This document shows positions 47,550-59,800 of a stretch of DNA of 64,000 nucleotides, piece by piece. Made by a program: the position numbers and the translations under genes. Numbering within the stretch: the stretch's first letter is position 1; every line of letters starts with the position of its first letter. The notes under the pieces were generated by a model, which saw only the letters and a program-made list of their open reading frames with translations, was not told where the DNA came from and did not search any database. The stretch comes from Varanus komodoensis (Eukaryota > Chordata > Lepidosauria > Squamata > Varanidae), in contig NW_025336114.1 of the NCBI RefSeq assembly GCF_004798865.1, forward strand, positions 2,965,160-3,029,159, in the 5' to 3' direction.

Positions 47550-47823
47550 GCGTGCAGAAAGGCAGGGGCATGCGTGCACAGAGATCATTTTCTCCCAACG
47601 AGTCCAAAACTATCTCCTTGTGACTCGCTTGGAGAAAAGGATCTCCTGGCAAGGCGCTGGCTTGCTCGCACGGAGATCCTTTTCTCCGAGCAAGTCCAAA
47701 ACAATTTCCTTGCGAGCGAGCCAGTACCATGCCGCGTGCGCACGTGTGGCAAGCTATGGCAGGCCGGATCAATGGGAATGGCGGGCCAGATCCAGCCCGG
47801 GGGTCATAGTTTGAGGACCCATG
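47550..47823 (+). mobile_element. hAT-type DNA transposon fragment
   Basis: The right end reads 'gggccagatccagcccgggg' then 'tcatagtttgaggaccca', resembling the terminal repeat of nonautonomous hAT elements that end in AGTTTGAGGACCCCTG. The matching left end is absent, so it is truncated. The interior is more CpG-rich than its surroundings and has two related 'ggagatccttttctccg'-like blocks. It follows directly on an L2 end. Confidence 0.45.
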
Positions 47824-49130
47824 TTCTACACTCTTCTAAGGTCAGCTAAAGTTAAGCCCCTTCTTTTCATGCATACAGCAGTTGCATGAAGAATATTCCT
47901 GATGGTGACCAAATGTTAGACTCCATTTTTTAAAAAATGGCAGTCATGGCTTTGTATTCAAACTAGCTCTCTCTGAAGCCCACTGTTGCAGCCATTCCTT
48001 TGCCCTATTTTAATACCAATTTGACATTTAACCAAAAGTGGCCACATAGTATACCAATATGCAGGCTACCACTTTTCGGTCCTTTCTAAGTAAAAATGTA
48101 CATTAAAAAAAATCAGTCTTTAGGAATGCCTACAAGTGGCAAAATCTTAGATGACAAACATCTGAACCTGAGCCATTTAAACTGACAGTTGTAATCTGAT
48201 TTTACAACTATTCCCCATGCATACAATAGAAGGGAATTCCTACTAACTGTATATCATGTGAATGAGTCAACAGCAGAGTGGCACTTCTACCCATTCAACT
48301 GCAAAGATAAACATTACCTTGAGAGCCACTTCTACTCAAGAGCAAGGTAAGTATTTTGTTTGCAACATTCCCAAGCTTCATTCCTCAAACTAGGAAGGAG
48401 AGGCAATTTGCAAAGCAGGTCACTGTAAAAAATTAAAGGTTGGATCAGGGTAAATTCAGGTGAAATTGGCTGAGCTGGATTCAAAGACCTGAAATTTTAG
48501 TGGTTCCAAGAGACGATCATATTTGACTATTTGCTAAATAAGGGTATAGTGTGCAGCAGGGGAGGTCAGCATCATCGGCACCTGATGGGATAATCAATGC
48601 TGGCTGGGAAACAGAGTCAGTCAGAAACACTGAAAATGCATCATCTGAGGGCTTCTTCCCAGTTAAGTAAATAATGGACTTGTAGTTAAATGTGTCTGGA
48701 TCACAATCACAACTTGTAACTGGCCTGAGGAAGCACCTGCAATTCTGTGGGTATCCTGGCTGGTCCACTTGGGAGGCTGATGATACAAAACTGCCTTCTT
48801 GCAGCAGCAGGAGGAAGAACATACACAGCTGGTCTGTAATCACTCCAGAGCTGGCCAAGCTTAAATTCAAGGAAAAGCCAGGCCCTGGCATTACTTCCCA
48901 GAGCTTTACAGAGACTCAGCTGGGCTGGACACATGACCCCTTCACCCAGGTTTATAAACTACATGACATGGAACATGGAAGTAGCTTCTCCAGATAGCAG
49001 TAAGTTCATCCTGGAGAACTGTCTTCTTTGGGCAGTGACTGAAGAAAATGAGCATGCTTCCAGGAGTTATATTTCCTTTGCACATCAATAACAAAGGAAC
49101 CCCACTGCATGGGGGGAGACCAGCAAAAAC

Positions 49131-49235
49131 TAGGTCAGCCTTTTACAAGCCAGTTCCTTTTGGATAATTCCAACAGCATGGCCAATGCTATAGTCCAAAC
49201 GCTTGGAGGGTATCAGTTTGGAGAAGGCTGACCTA
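49131..49235. mobile_element. 105-bp MITE with perfect 12-bp terminal inverted repeats
   Basis: Left end 'taggtcagcctt' and right end 'aaggctgaccta' are exact reverse complements. The interior includes 'ccaatgctatagtccaaacg' and 'cttggagggtatcagtttgg', similar to the hAT-like MITE arms elsewhere in the window. It is a compact nonautonomous DNA element. Confidence 0.6.
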
Positions 49236-50299
49236 ACAACAGCCCTGATGGCTGCAAGAATGAATAAGAAACATAGTGAAAAACTTTTTTAAAAATCTGG
49301 AAACATCTCTGCCTTCAGAGCTGAACCAAATCATTGTGGCAGCATTTAAATCATATCACCAGTTCCTAGTCTATATTCACAGGAAGGGTCTTAATGAGAG
49401 TGGTTGGGCAGAGTTGTCTGTATAAACTGAGAAGAACACCCAAGACTGCTAGTCCTTTTGATCAAAGTATTGGGCAAGGTGCCCAAGTAGAGCATGAGAT
49501 GTATCCAATGTAGAAAAGAACTTCAGAGAGAGGGTTGCTCTTGAAAAGAAACCTGCAGTGTCCAGAACTCTCTGTTACTGCACCAGACCCTTTCAGTAAA
49601 GAGTCCCTGCATGAACTATGTTGATCAAGTTTCAATAGGCAGCTATAATTAAAGGCCATATCATAATGATGCTGTCCTTTCTTTGAAAGGCACTATTGTA
49701 ACAATATGTATCTCAAAGCAGAGGGTGGAATTATAAAAAAGGCGCAAAAGAGGAGAGCCATTCAACTCATCATCAGTTTCAGCATCAAAGCACTGCACCT
49801 AGGCATTCATTTCTATAGAGGATGGCAGCAACAGCAGGGGAATCGCCTGTGCTCCAACAGCTGCAATAAACAACAAAAGAGCAAGAAATTACCACCAGGC
49901 TGAGTTTAAACTAGGGGGGGAAATGGATCTCCAAAGCCCAGAGCGACCTCAAAAACTGGGTATTTGCCCATTGCCAAAAATAGAAAATATAACACCAAAA
50001 AAGAGGACACATATTTCCATGCAATTTGCACCTCCTAATTTACACAGAGAAAACATATATAAAAATAATTACAATTAAAACAGAAATCCAAGGATTCTCA
50101 TCATAGTGGGGAAAAGCAGGTGACCATGTGTGTGTTTAGTCTACTGTTCAAGAGTTAACTACTGCTGGGCAACTTTAGGCCTCTGCTGCACTTTATCTTA
50201 AAACTGAATTTAAGACACATTTATCTGTGAATGGAGGATGTGTGTCTCAGTAATGTGAGACACATGGCCACCCCAATTAAGACTTGGAACTGCAGCAGA

Positions 50300-50623
50300 A
50301 TTTTTTGTTATGTGCCATTAAGTTGTCTCCAGCTTACATTGACCCTATGAAAGAATGCACTCTAAAATGCCCTGCCTTGACTGCCCTACTCCGCTCTTGT
50401 AAACTCAAGGCTGTGACTTCCTTTATCAAGTCAATCCTTTTCATAGTTGGTGTTCCTCTTCTTCTTTTGCCTTTGACTTTCCCTAGCATAACTGCCTTTT
50501 CCTGTGGGTCTTGTCTTCTCATGATGTACCTGAAGAATGACAGCTTCAATTTTTTCATTTTTGCTTCCAAAGTTCTGGCTTGATTTGATCTAGACTCATT
50601 TGTTTGTCTTTCTCTTGTTCTAG
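50300..50623 (-). repeat. BovB (RTE) LINE 3' fragment, minus orientation
   Basis: The plus strand has the BovB 3'-end signature 'gtgccattaagttgtctcc' and 'gcttacattgaccctatgaa'. The minus strand retains coding remnants such as FFRYIMRRQDPQEKAVMLGK and LIKEVTALSLQERSRAV, matching the end of the BovB ORF. It is cut off on the right by the SPIN-like element. Confidence 0.8.
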
Positions 50624-50625
50624 AA

Positions 50626-51041
50626 CAGTGATGGCGAACCTTTTAGATACCGAGTGCCCAAACTGCAACCCAAAACCCACTTATTTATCACAATGTGCCA
50701 ACACTGCAATAAAACCTGAATGCTGAGGTTTTAGTTTAGAAAAAACAACTCACAGCAAGTCCAAGTATGTATACATCTTCCTCTCCCTCTCCCCGCCCCC
50801 CCCCCCAGCAGCACACTGACCGGCCATGCGAAAACTTGGATGAGTCGCAGCTAATGAATCATGGCTCGTGACGTCATTGCCTGGCGCCGCTACTCCTTTC
50901 CAAGCATGTGCATGTTTCTATGTGCGCTGTTATCCAATGCTCAGCTGCCAGAAGCGATGTTGGGGTGACTTGGCTCGTGTGCCGGCAGAGAGGGTTCTGC
51001 GTGCCTGCTGTGCCACACATGCCATAAGTTCACCACCACTG
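50626..51041. mobile_element. SPIN-like (Space Invader) hAT transposon, nonautonomous
   Basis: Left terminus 'cagtgatggcgaacctttt', right terminus whose reverse complement is 'cagtggtggtgaacttatgg'. The subterminal 'gagtgcccaaactgcaaccc' and 'acccacttatttatcac' agree with the SPIN consensus as I recall it. It is 416 bp with no transposase ORF. The 8 bp on the left, ttctagaa, fits the hAT target preference nTCTAGAn; the 8 bp on the right, ttccagtg, match at 5 of 8. SPIN elements are known to have spread by horizontal transfer among tetrapods, including lizards. Confidence 0.8.
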
Positions 51042-51042
51042 T

Positions 51043-51800
51043 TCCAGTGTATACACAAAGCATTCCTAAAAGCACTGTGTTCTGAACACATGAATTCAAT
51101 CCATCTCATATTTGGTCTTCCCTTTCATCTTCTGCCTTCAACTTTCCCTAACATAATTATCGTTTCCAAGGAGCCTTGCTTTCTTATGAGGTGGCCAAAG
51201 TATGAAAACATGGGTTTTGTAATCTTTGCCCCTCGAGAACACTCTGGCTTGATTTGATCCAGGACCCACCTGTTTGTCTTTCTCTTGGGACAAAGCCCTC
51301 TTCCGAGCACCATGTTTCGAACACTTCACTCTTCTTCCTATTGGCTTTCTTCACTGTCTTGCTTTCACACTCATATATTACAACTGAGAATACAATGGTT
51401 TGGATGATCTTGACCTTGGTAAAGCATCCTTACATTTGATGATCTTTTCTAGTTCCTTCATTGCTGCCCTTCCAATTCTCAGTCTTTTTCTAATTTCTTG
51501 GCTGCAGGCACCCTTTGAATTGATGACTGAGTCAAGGTATACAAAATCTTTCAAAATTTCAATTTCTTCATTATTAACATTTATTAACAGTAAAGTTCTG
51601 TAATTCTTTAGTCATGATTTGTCTTTTCTTAATGCTCAGCTGCAGTCCTGCTTTTGAACTTTCTTTTTTCACTTTCATCTGGAGTCACTTCAATTCATTG
51701 CTATTTTCTGCCAATAACATGCTATCATATGCATATTTTAAAGTATTAATGTACCTTCCACCAATTTTCATTTCTTCTGCTGCTCCTAATCCAGCAAAAC
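51043..51800 (-). repeat. BovB (RTE) LINE ORF fragment, minus orientation
   Basis: Minus-strand remnants of BovB coding sequence include FSYFGHLIRKQGSLETIIML at about 51137-51210; upstream in the element the plus strand reads 'gttcagctgcagtcctgc'-like and 'tcatatgcatattttaaagt' blocks known from the BovB RT region. Part of it (about 51085-51285) is homologous to 50425-50610, so this and 50300-50623 are two separate copies. Confidence 0.75.
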
Positions 51801-52299
51801 TACAAAATGATTATCGTATCCAAACGAAGAATACTCCGCCACTACAGACTGACCCAGTTCATATAACACAACAGCTCAGTGAGGCTTAATTTAGCCACAA
51901 GGGTTGTAACCTTGTGCTGGGTACCCATGAGTGCCTGGCTTATTATAGTTTGTTATGTCATACAAACCCACGCATCAAGAATTGTTTGAGAGCTTTATAA
52001 CCCTCATACAACCCACAGCTGTAGAGAAGAGCATCTAAGGGGAGTACATTGGTGGAGACAACCGTACTGCCCTTTCGGAAGATTTAGGAACACTCCCTGA
52101 AGTCTCCATGTAAACCAAAATGTCTTAAACTATTTCTGACACTGCTAGAATGCACAGCATAAATCTCTGTTGGGCCTGCTGGTGGCAACCAGTCTAATAG
52201 CAAACTTCAGAATTATATCTGTCACAGGTCTCCTTTCATAATTCAAGCTTTCACAAGATCAATTCTATTAAAGGAAATCACCACATCACATTTACAAAG

Positions 52300-52354
52300 A
52301 TAATGTTTCTAAGCCGTCCTGAGATCTTGTATAATTGGCCAGCATACATAAGCT

Positions 52355-52402
<48 letters not shown>

Positions 52403-52403
52403 A
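52300..52403 (+). repeat. L2 LINE 3' end with (AAAT)n tail
   Basis: Reads 'ctaagccgtcctgagatctt', 'ggccagcatacataagcttt' and then about twelve AAAT units, the L2 3' hairpin region and tail in plus orientation. Confidence 0.7.
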
Positions 52404-53029
52404 GTTTCTATCACCTTTTTTCAAAATACTGTTTTGATTAAAAGGAAGAAATGTGTAATGCTTACACATGCAAATAGCCAGAAACACATCTGGCAGACAA
52501 AGTAGGCTTGCTTTCAAAAAGTAAATGGAATATTTAGTGAAGAACACAGATTGTTCTGCATTCTAGAGAAGAAATCAGTTCATTGCTTTGCAAAGGCCAG
52601 ATGTGAAGCTGCCCCCCCCACCCGCATTCCCCATGAAATGAAAATCTGCTGAAGAACTAGATTCAGTAGTAGAGGTGTCCATGAAAGGAGCAAAAAATTG
52701 TTTTAAAATTCAACTGAATACCAAAGCAATGGAAAGAATAAAAAATCACTTTATGACTAGAAATGCATTGAGCAACAACCCAAATTCAATAGTAACCTGT
52801 ACTCAGTCCAGTCCAAACGCACATAACAACAACCCAAAGTATGGGCTGAGTATGATCTGTCACTGAATCATGGGTTGTCATTACATATGAGCACTATGAA
52901 ACACTATAGTTTAATTATTGGTTATTAACTACAACCCACCCAGGGAAGGAATGCACAGTTTGTTGATGGGATGTAAACTCTGGATTGTTCATGTCTAACA
53001 GTCTATAGATAAATGATAGTCTAATGTTT

Positions 53030-53130
53030 AACAAGTGTTCTTTTGTAACAACAAGACACAACAATTCTTTTGTAACAATTCTTTTGTAACAAGAAGACAC
53101 AACAAGACACAACAATCAATCAATCAATCT
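53030..53130. repeat. Compound short tandem repeat
   Basis: Units 'caattcttttgtaa' and 'caagacacaa' alternate two to three times each, followed by (AATC)4. Local slippage product; no coding sense. Confidence 0.75.
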
Positions 53131-54407
53131 TAGTTTATCCTCTGGGTCATTGTTACGTGCAAACCAAACCATTGCCTTATATCAAAAAGTGAAACTAAAA
53201 CCTAAAGGAGAAAACACAAGCAAGAGAAACCTGAACTAGAGAACTTGTTAAAACTGTTATTTAATCTACATTTAATAAAACAGTTATTGCTTAGATACTA
53301 TAGTCTCAGGCAATCATTAAATACTAGTAATGGCAAAATGTGCCAAATAAAACTAACAACTACTGTTCTGAATAAAAATACCCTTTAATTTTACACTGAG
53401 ATTGAGGAAGGGGGGAAAAATCCTTCATTTTATCTTGCAAAATTCAATATTCTACCCATAACCCCAGAAAATGTTAGAAAGCTCCTGAGGACTGAAGATC
53501 TGAGGTCTAAATCTGCTTCAAAATCTGTCTACCTGAGATTTTTTTAAAAATCTACTAAGGTAGTAGGGAGAGACTTTTTGATGGTACTGTGCCTTCCCTT
53601 TTTTAATTTTACAGTTTCATCAAACAACTTCCAAGAATCCTTACTCAAGACTAAACACCAATTTAAAAAAAATGATAGCTTTAAAGAATACATCCAATTC
53701 TATTTCTAAAAAATTAATATATTTTGTCAAGCTTTTTGCAAATTAGACATGCACATACCCTTTCCTGGCATTCTTAGTACTTTAATTGGCCATGGATCTC
53801 AAGCTAAAGTCTTTCTCATTCTGTGACCCAAGAAATTTTGGCTGGAGTTGCCACTACTGGATTTGAGATGATATATATATAAAGCCCGTGTACCGAGCTC
53901 CAAAGAACTCCTTCCTGCATTTTCAAATAAAATTCAATTTTATTCTTTGCTTATTTTTAGCATCCAATATTTTATAGTCAATGAGTAAGGAATACTCTTC
54001 AATCCGCCACCTCCAAGAATGGCAAAGCCATCCAAGAACCGTATTGCCATTAAGAACTGCTGGCTTAAATATTTAAGCAACATTTAAACCTCATCTTCCT
54101 TCTATTACTACAGATTGAAACAGAAACTGGCACATTAATTTCCAAATATTAAAACATATTTATGTGTGTATGCCCAGTAGAAATTTAATGCACTAAACTA
54201 GTATCACAGGCAGTGACAATGCTACTGAATATTCTGCAATAGCTTTATCTGAGCACTCCTTTACTAGACAAGGTTTGCTTTGCCCTGGCCTGTGTTCTCA
54301 AGGGTTAAGGGGCATACTGGAGAGAGATAGGCTCCAAGTAGCATCAACCTGACTAAGATCAGAGTATATTCCAAATGGTCAATAATAAATCCATCAACCT
54401 GTCTACA

Positions 54408-54507
54408 NNNNNNNNNNNNNNNNNNNNNNNNNNNNNNNNNNNNNNNNNNNNNNNNNNNNNNNNNNNNNNNNNNNNNNNNNNNNNNNNNNNNNNNNNNNNN
54501 NNNNNNN
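54408..54507. other. Assembly gap (100 N)
   Basis: Exactly 100 N, in the upstream intron. The missing length is unknown. Confidence 0.99.
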
Positions 54508-55844
54508 AACTGGGGAAGCAGTCAGGACAAACTGTACAAAGTTCCATGAGGCTAGAATAACTGAACCACATTAAACAACAAAAGACAAGCAATACAATAT
54601 TCAGTCAGGAGGCTATACAGTTCCTAGAGCGGGTTTCCATCAACTATGGGATAATAAACCAAGACTACCCTGTTATATGATAAAACTATCCCCTACTTGT
54701 CAAGTTACTAACCCTAAGCAATGACCCTGACCCAAAGAAGAGGTCAGCCAAAAGGTCTAGAGGCACCATGTAGAGGTGCTGGGCCTAGAACAAAACTCCA
54801 GCTCAGAGATTGAACTTGTCGACTTGTCAGTTATTTGTGCTAGAAAATCCTGAACTAGGACCTCCAAAGACACCACCCCTAAGGCCTTATTCTTTCAAGG
54901 GACCAGTCTCCCATATACCAGGGACCTGTTCATCACTGTAAAAATAAGCTAGCAAAAAGATGAAGGAGATATATGCCTGCAGGCAGAACCCAGGAAAAAT
55001 GGCAGGGAAAACTGTTTTTTCAATGGAAATGTTTTGGAAAATTTGGGGAAGAGACTGGGGTTTCTGTTTCTTTCCATCCCCTCCTCCATTTTTTCTGGGG
55101 GATTTTCTGCATATATCTGGGCCAGAGTTTTACCCCTTTAAGGCTATTTACATACTAGCTCCTGAACCAGACTTCTTGGTAACTCAGGGCTGGCTGTGGT
55201 CCTTGCTTGCAGTGCATTACAGGACTGACACTCCCTATCAGATGTTACCATTGGCTCATGGTCACTAGCTGTACATTCAATAAGAAAAACTCATTCTTGC
55301 CTACTTTAAATGAATGTTATTGTCCTCTTTAACCTGAAAAATGCTTTTGCATTACTACTAAGTTTATGTTCAGAATGTTAGTGAAAACGACTTGTAGCTA
55401 ATAAGGCTAGGGAGGCAGCTGAAAATATACTGAACTGCTAGGTCATTTTTATAACAGTTTGGGGCTTTTTTGTTTTTAAGTCAATGAAATTTCAGAGAGG
55501 CCACATTTTTAAAAACATGTTGCACTGATTTAAATCAGTACTTATATTCTTATAATCTCTGTGTGTAACATGGAAATTGACATCAGGAATAACGAGGAGA
55601 ACATTTCCTTCAAGATTATAAGGGACAAAAGCAGCAGCTTTCAATTAACTCCAAACCACAGACTAACAGTAGGAACAGTACTATAATTTACCAGGACAAA
55701 ATAAGATTTCTACAGGCAAGTTGTATGATGGTTCTTCAGATGAGTGCACTGGTTTTGGGATCACTAAGCCAAGTAGACAGGCTGCCTCCCAAACAGAAGC
55801 TATTACAAATAACTTTGTGGCCAGTAATTTAACTGAGTTTCAGG

Positions 55845-55975
55845 TAAGAACCATAATTCAGTAGTAGAGCATATGTTTTCCATGGAGAAGGTGCCAGGTT
55901 CATCCCTGACATTTTGAGGAAGGGTAGGAATAGACCCTTCTCTAACGTGCTAGAGAGTTGTCGCCATACATTATA
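55845..55975 (+). repeat. tRNA-derived SINE head, plus orientation
   Basis: Shows 'aattcagtagtagagcatat' (A box like 'ctcagtggtagagcat') and 'ggtgccaggttcatccctga' (B box). Truncated soon after. It is the same SINE type as the minus-oriented copies at 1950 and 16600. Confidence 0.6.
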
Positions 55976-58900
55976 GAACAAAGGTTTTCAAAATGGTTCC
56001 TGTGAGACCCCTTTCCCCTTTTGCTTGTTATGTGATGTGTTTTTAAATTAACTTTGTTTTTATATGGGATGCTGGCATTTGGCCATGCACGGTGCCATCC
56101 CCCTGCCCCATCTTTATTTGGGTTCAAGAGAGTGGTTTTGTGTCTTGGAACTCAGACCCCATTGGTGCCTTGTACTTAGTTTGTTGGGCAAATTAGACCT
56201 TTTTAGTCTTTCCTGTTTGTCTTCTGTTAAATGAATGTTATATGACTGGCCCTGCCCATCATGTCAAATATCTTGGCAACCACTTTCTATGCGTTCCCAC
56301 AGCACACTCTCAAAATTGTAACTATGCCACCAACCCCAAAAAGCTGGGAGGAGGTTGGTGTAAACAGGGAATTTCCTATACTCCTGAAGAATATCGGCCA
56401 TTGTTGACCATTGTGGTCTTCTGTGCCAAATCTACGAATAATCTTTTTAAAAGGTCTTTAAGGTCACCTCTTGAAATTTCAGCTATTGTGGTAAACCTCT
56501 GAAATACCAGAACTACTGCATCTCCAGGTAGCAACTTCTGCTATTTCTACATGCCAATATGTAGGATGCAATTTTAGCTTTTTGTATTTTAGAATTAATG
56601 TCTGACTGGACAGTAAAAATGTCCTTTGCTTGGTTAGGAAGTAAGCAAGGGCATTCAATACTGATGGTCTATCCTGTGCAATCTGGAGGGAAAAATACAA
56701 ATTGACAAGGACATTTGTCAATCTGACAAAACTTATAGAGATTTAACAGGAAAAAAGCCAAGCAAACAGCTGTAAACAACAGCATGTTCTGAAGCTCACA
56801 TCATACTTTGGATACTATGACTAGTCTAAACTAAGGTTTCGTGTAATGCCTGAGTTCAGGAGCCTGATTTCCTGCAGGAAAAATGGAGGAAATCAAGTCA
56901 CAATTCATAAAAGAAGGTGTAAATCTAGCAGCCAGACAAAAGATGCTTTCAAGCCATGTCAATACTAATATGCAGTATCTCAGAAAGAAAAAAAGTTCTC
57001 TAAGCTGTATTAAGAACACATTTCACAAGTTAGTTTTTACATGAACTTGAGATTACATACTGCCTGAAGTTGTACCACATCACAATAGCAAGTCACCTTC
57101 ATTATGAGATACAGTGCAACATGATGAAAAATTCTGAAGTGCAGCTTTCCAGACAGACTGCAGAAGCAGCAGTTCTAGCAGAGGGCCAGATTTTGTGTAT
57201 CACCTACTTTACAGGTTCCTCAGTTCCATGTGTTGTGCATAAATAGGAAGAACAAGCTGCCTATAAATATGAATTAGGTGCTCACAATGCATTTTCCCCA
57301 ATGTGGCCTTCCACAAGCAAGCATTTGGACTTGTGCAACTATGGCAAGAAATAGAGCACTTGTTGTCTGCAGATGAACATTTCCTGCTGCCATCTTTTTC
57401 CATCTATCCCTCTACATACTTCCCCTCTGCAAGAAGGAAGGATCGGGTGGGGACAGCATGAGATGATCAAAACTAATACAGGAGTGGGGGAGGAAACACA
57501 GTTAACAAGAGAAATGTGATTTGGAACATGAGCAGAAAGCAAGTTGAGACCCCTGGGCTAAGGCCAGTCCGAATCCCATCTGCCTTTTATCTGTGGCATA
57601 TGCCTTTTATTTGAAAATGTGATTGGCTTTAAGGTTCCTCCTTGCCTTTCAACAAATAGAATCTCCAGTGCCCATTCTTTGTCTCCACATCCCCCTGCAG
57701 CTGCTGCCATATCACATCTCACATTTTCCATTCTGCTGAGCAGGGACTCAGAGCTCTTGTTCCCCACACACTGGGATGACAAGCTGGTGCAGAGCTGCTC
57801 TACTCTTAAAGGCACAGAATCTCCCAAGCATGAAAATACTCCCATCCAATTTTGCTGACAGATCTCATATCTGAACAGTGGCTGAGGAGGAAAAAAGCAA
57901 AGCACATGCTATCAGCATAATCCTTGTTTGTTTATTATTACAATAGTCAGACAAAACAGCTTGCAGTTCCCCAATTAGCCTAGTTGTTCTGAAACAGGAT
58001 GAAAAACTTCAGCTGCAGACCTAGGACAAGACTCCCATACATTGCACTGTACTCCTCAGGATCAGCAAGACAGAAGCCATAGAGGAAGAAATTTATTTTG
58101 AGATGGGTCTTTCTGAGCATCTTGTGCATTTTTCCCCAGAGAAGATATAACAATGAAAAATCCAGCAACAGCCTCAAGTAATGAAAATGAACAAGGATTT
58201 ATCCTGTAAATCAAGCCCAACAGAGTGATCTTGACTCTGCTTGGGTCACTTTTTTGTAACTTAGGTGGAGGCAGGAAAAACAAAGCAATCAAAGTGTTGG
58301 CCAAACTGCATGTAACTCATAATGCATCACTTGAGGTTGTATGCACAGGCATGAACAATAAGCTTCAACACTGGTGCACAAAGAAAATATTTTTTAAAAA
58401 GTTGCTTCCCTCACCTTAGTCTCAGCAAAAATCACTAGACAGAGTACCAGTGTTGCCCATACCCCAGGGGGAGCCACTGCTGGCGTAACTGGAAGCTGGT
58501 ATGTCACAGAACAATTGCAGCAGGGGGCTGATATGTGCATTTTTGGAATGCAGCACTGGAGTGAAAGGGAACTCTGCTTCCCTGTCCCATTCTAGAAACA
58601 AATGTTTCAACTCTTCTAGCACTGTTCCATCTGGCATTGGATCCCACATGCAACATAATGAGCAGAAGTGCATGGACTGCACTGGATACCATCCCTAGGA
58701 TTACATTATATTATATACAGTCCTACATTCACCATTTTAGAAGCCCACTGCAAAAGCAAGATGTTCAGCCTTTGGAAATATTTCAGGAGCCCAAGATAAT
58801 AATTCAGCTGTGGAATGATGATTTATCCAAGTATTATTGGTGGAATGACATTTAAAGGCAAGGAAAGTCACTTCCAGTCCTTTCTTCACCAGCAGTTGAC

Positions 58901-59654
58901 AATTAATTTGTTATTTTTACCCACTAAATATGTTGTGCAGCCATTGGCTTATGCTAGTGAAACATCGTTACTGCTGGGACACCATGGGATACTACCCATG
59001 GATGGAACAGATGACAGGCTATGATTCAACTTACGTGTTATTGAAAACTGAATTAAAAATAAGGTCTGCTTCAAGTGCAAAGATTAATAGCTCAGATATA
59101 CTTGACTCAAAAACCCCTGCCTTCCTGAGTCAAGCTGAAAGTAAATCCAATATTCTATATTCATCCTGATCCCTTGAGATAAGGAAAGAAGGGAGGAAGG
59201 ACAGACAAAGATCAGACCAGACTTTGTATTGCCATAGTATAAAACTAACAGGATTTTTAAATGTGTAGTACTCCATTTTTACAACCCAGAATATTTGTAA
59301 ACCTTATCTTAATCATGTTAACTACTGTATAAAGAAACTGGATGTTTGCAAACAGTTCTGCCAGATCAGTTCTGGCTAAGTTTGTCTTCCTTATCCCAAT
59401 TGCCAATAATATTATAGAAGGAAAATATTATCTACTGGAAAAATAACTGAAATTGACCAGAGCAAAAGCAAACTGCAGGGTGATAAACAAGTGCCATTAG
59501 TAGAAAAATAAGTAGGCTCTTCCAATAACAGAGTAACACCAAAGATGTAAAATTAGCAGGTCTCAAATATAAAGCAACCCTCATATGAGAGTAAATAACT
59601 CTTTAAAATCTTAGAGGAAATTAAGAACATATTTAACTCTCTCTGACTTCCACT

Positions 59655-59800
59655 GAATCTTATATACATTTACATGAGATTAAGCCCTATTGAACTCAAT
59701 GAATCACACTATTAGGCTACAATGCTAAACAGAAAGAAGCAAGTCCCACTGAACTCTCTGAATTTATTTCTGACTAGCACATAAAGGGCTGCACAGTTAA
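59655..59800. repeat. Interspersed repeat of unknown class
   Basis: Contains 'taagccctattgaactcaat' and 'caagtcccactgaactctct', two facing arms related to a widespread reptile repeat ('agtaagccccattgaattca...atgggacttacttctgag'). Assigned from memory of the motif only. Confidence 0.35.

Noticed and set aside
48517-48891. 124-codon minus-strand ORF
   Set aside because: No recognised domain or splice context; overlapped by ORFs in other frames of similar length.
50868-51257. 129-codon plus-strand ORF
   Set aside because: It spans the SPIN-like element and an antisense BovB fragment, so it is a chance frame.
53030-53130. CRISPR-like alternating repeats
   Set aside because: Units are short, irregular and adjacent without unique spacers; this is vertebrate simple-sequence slippage.
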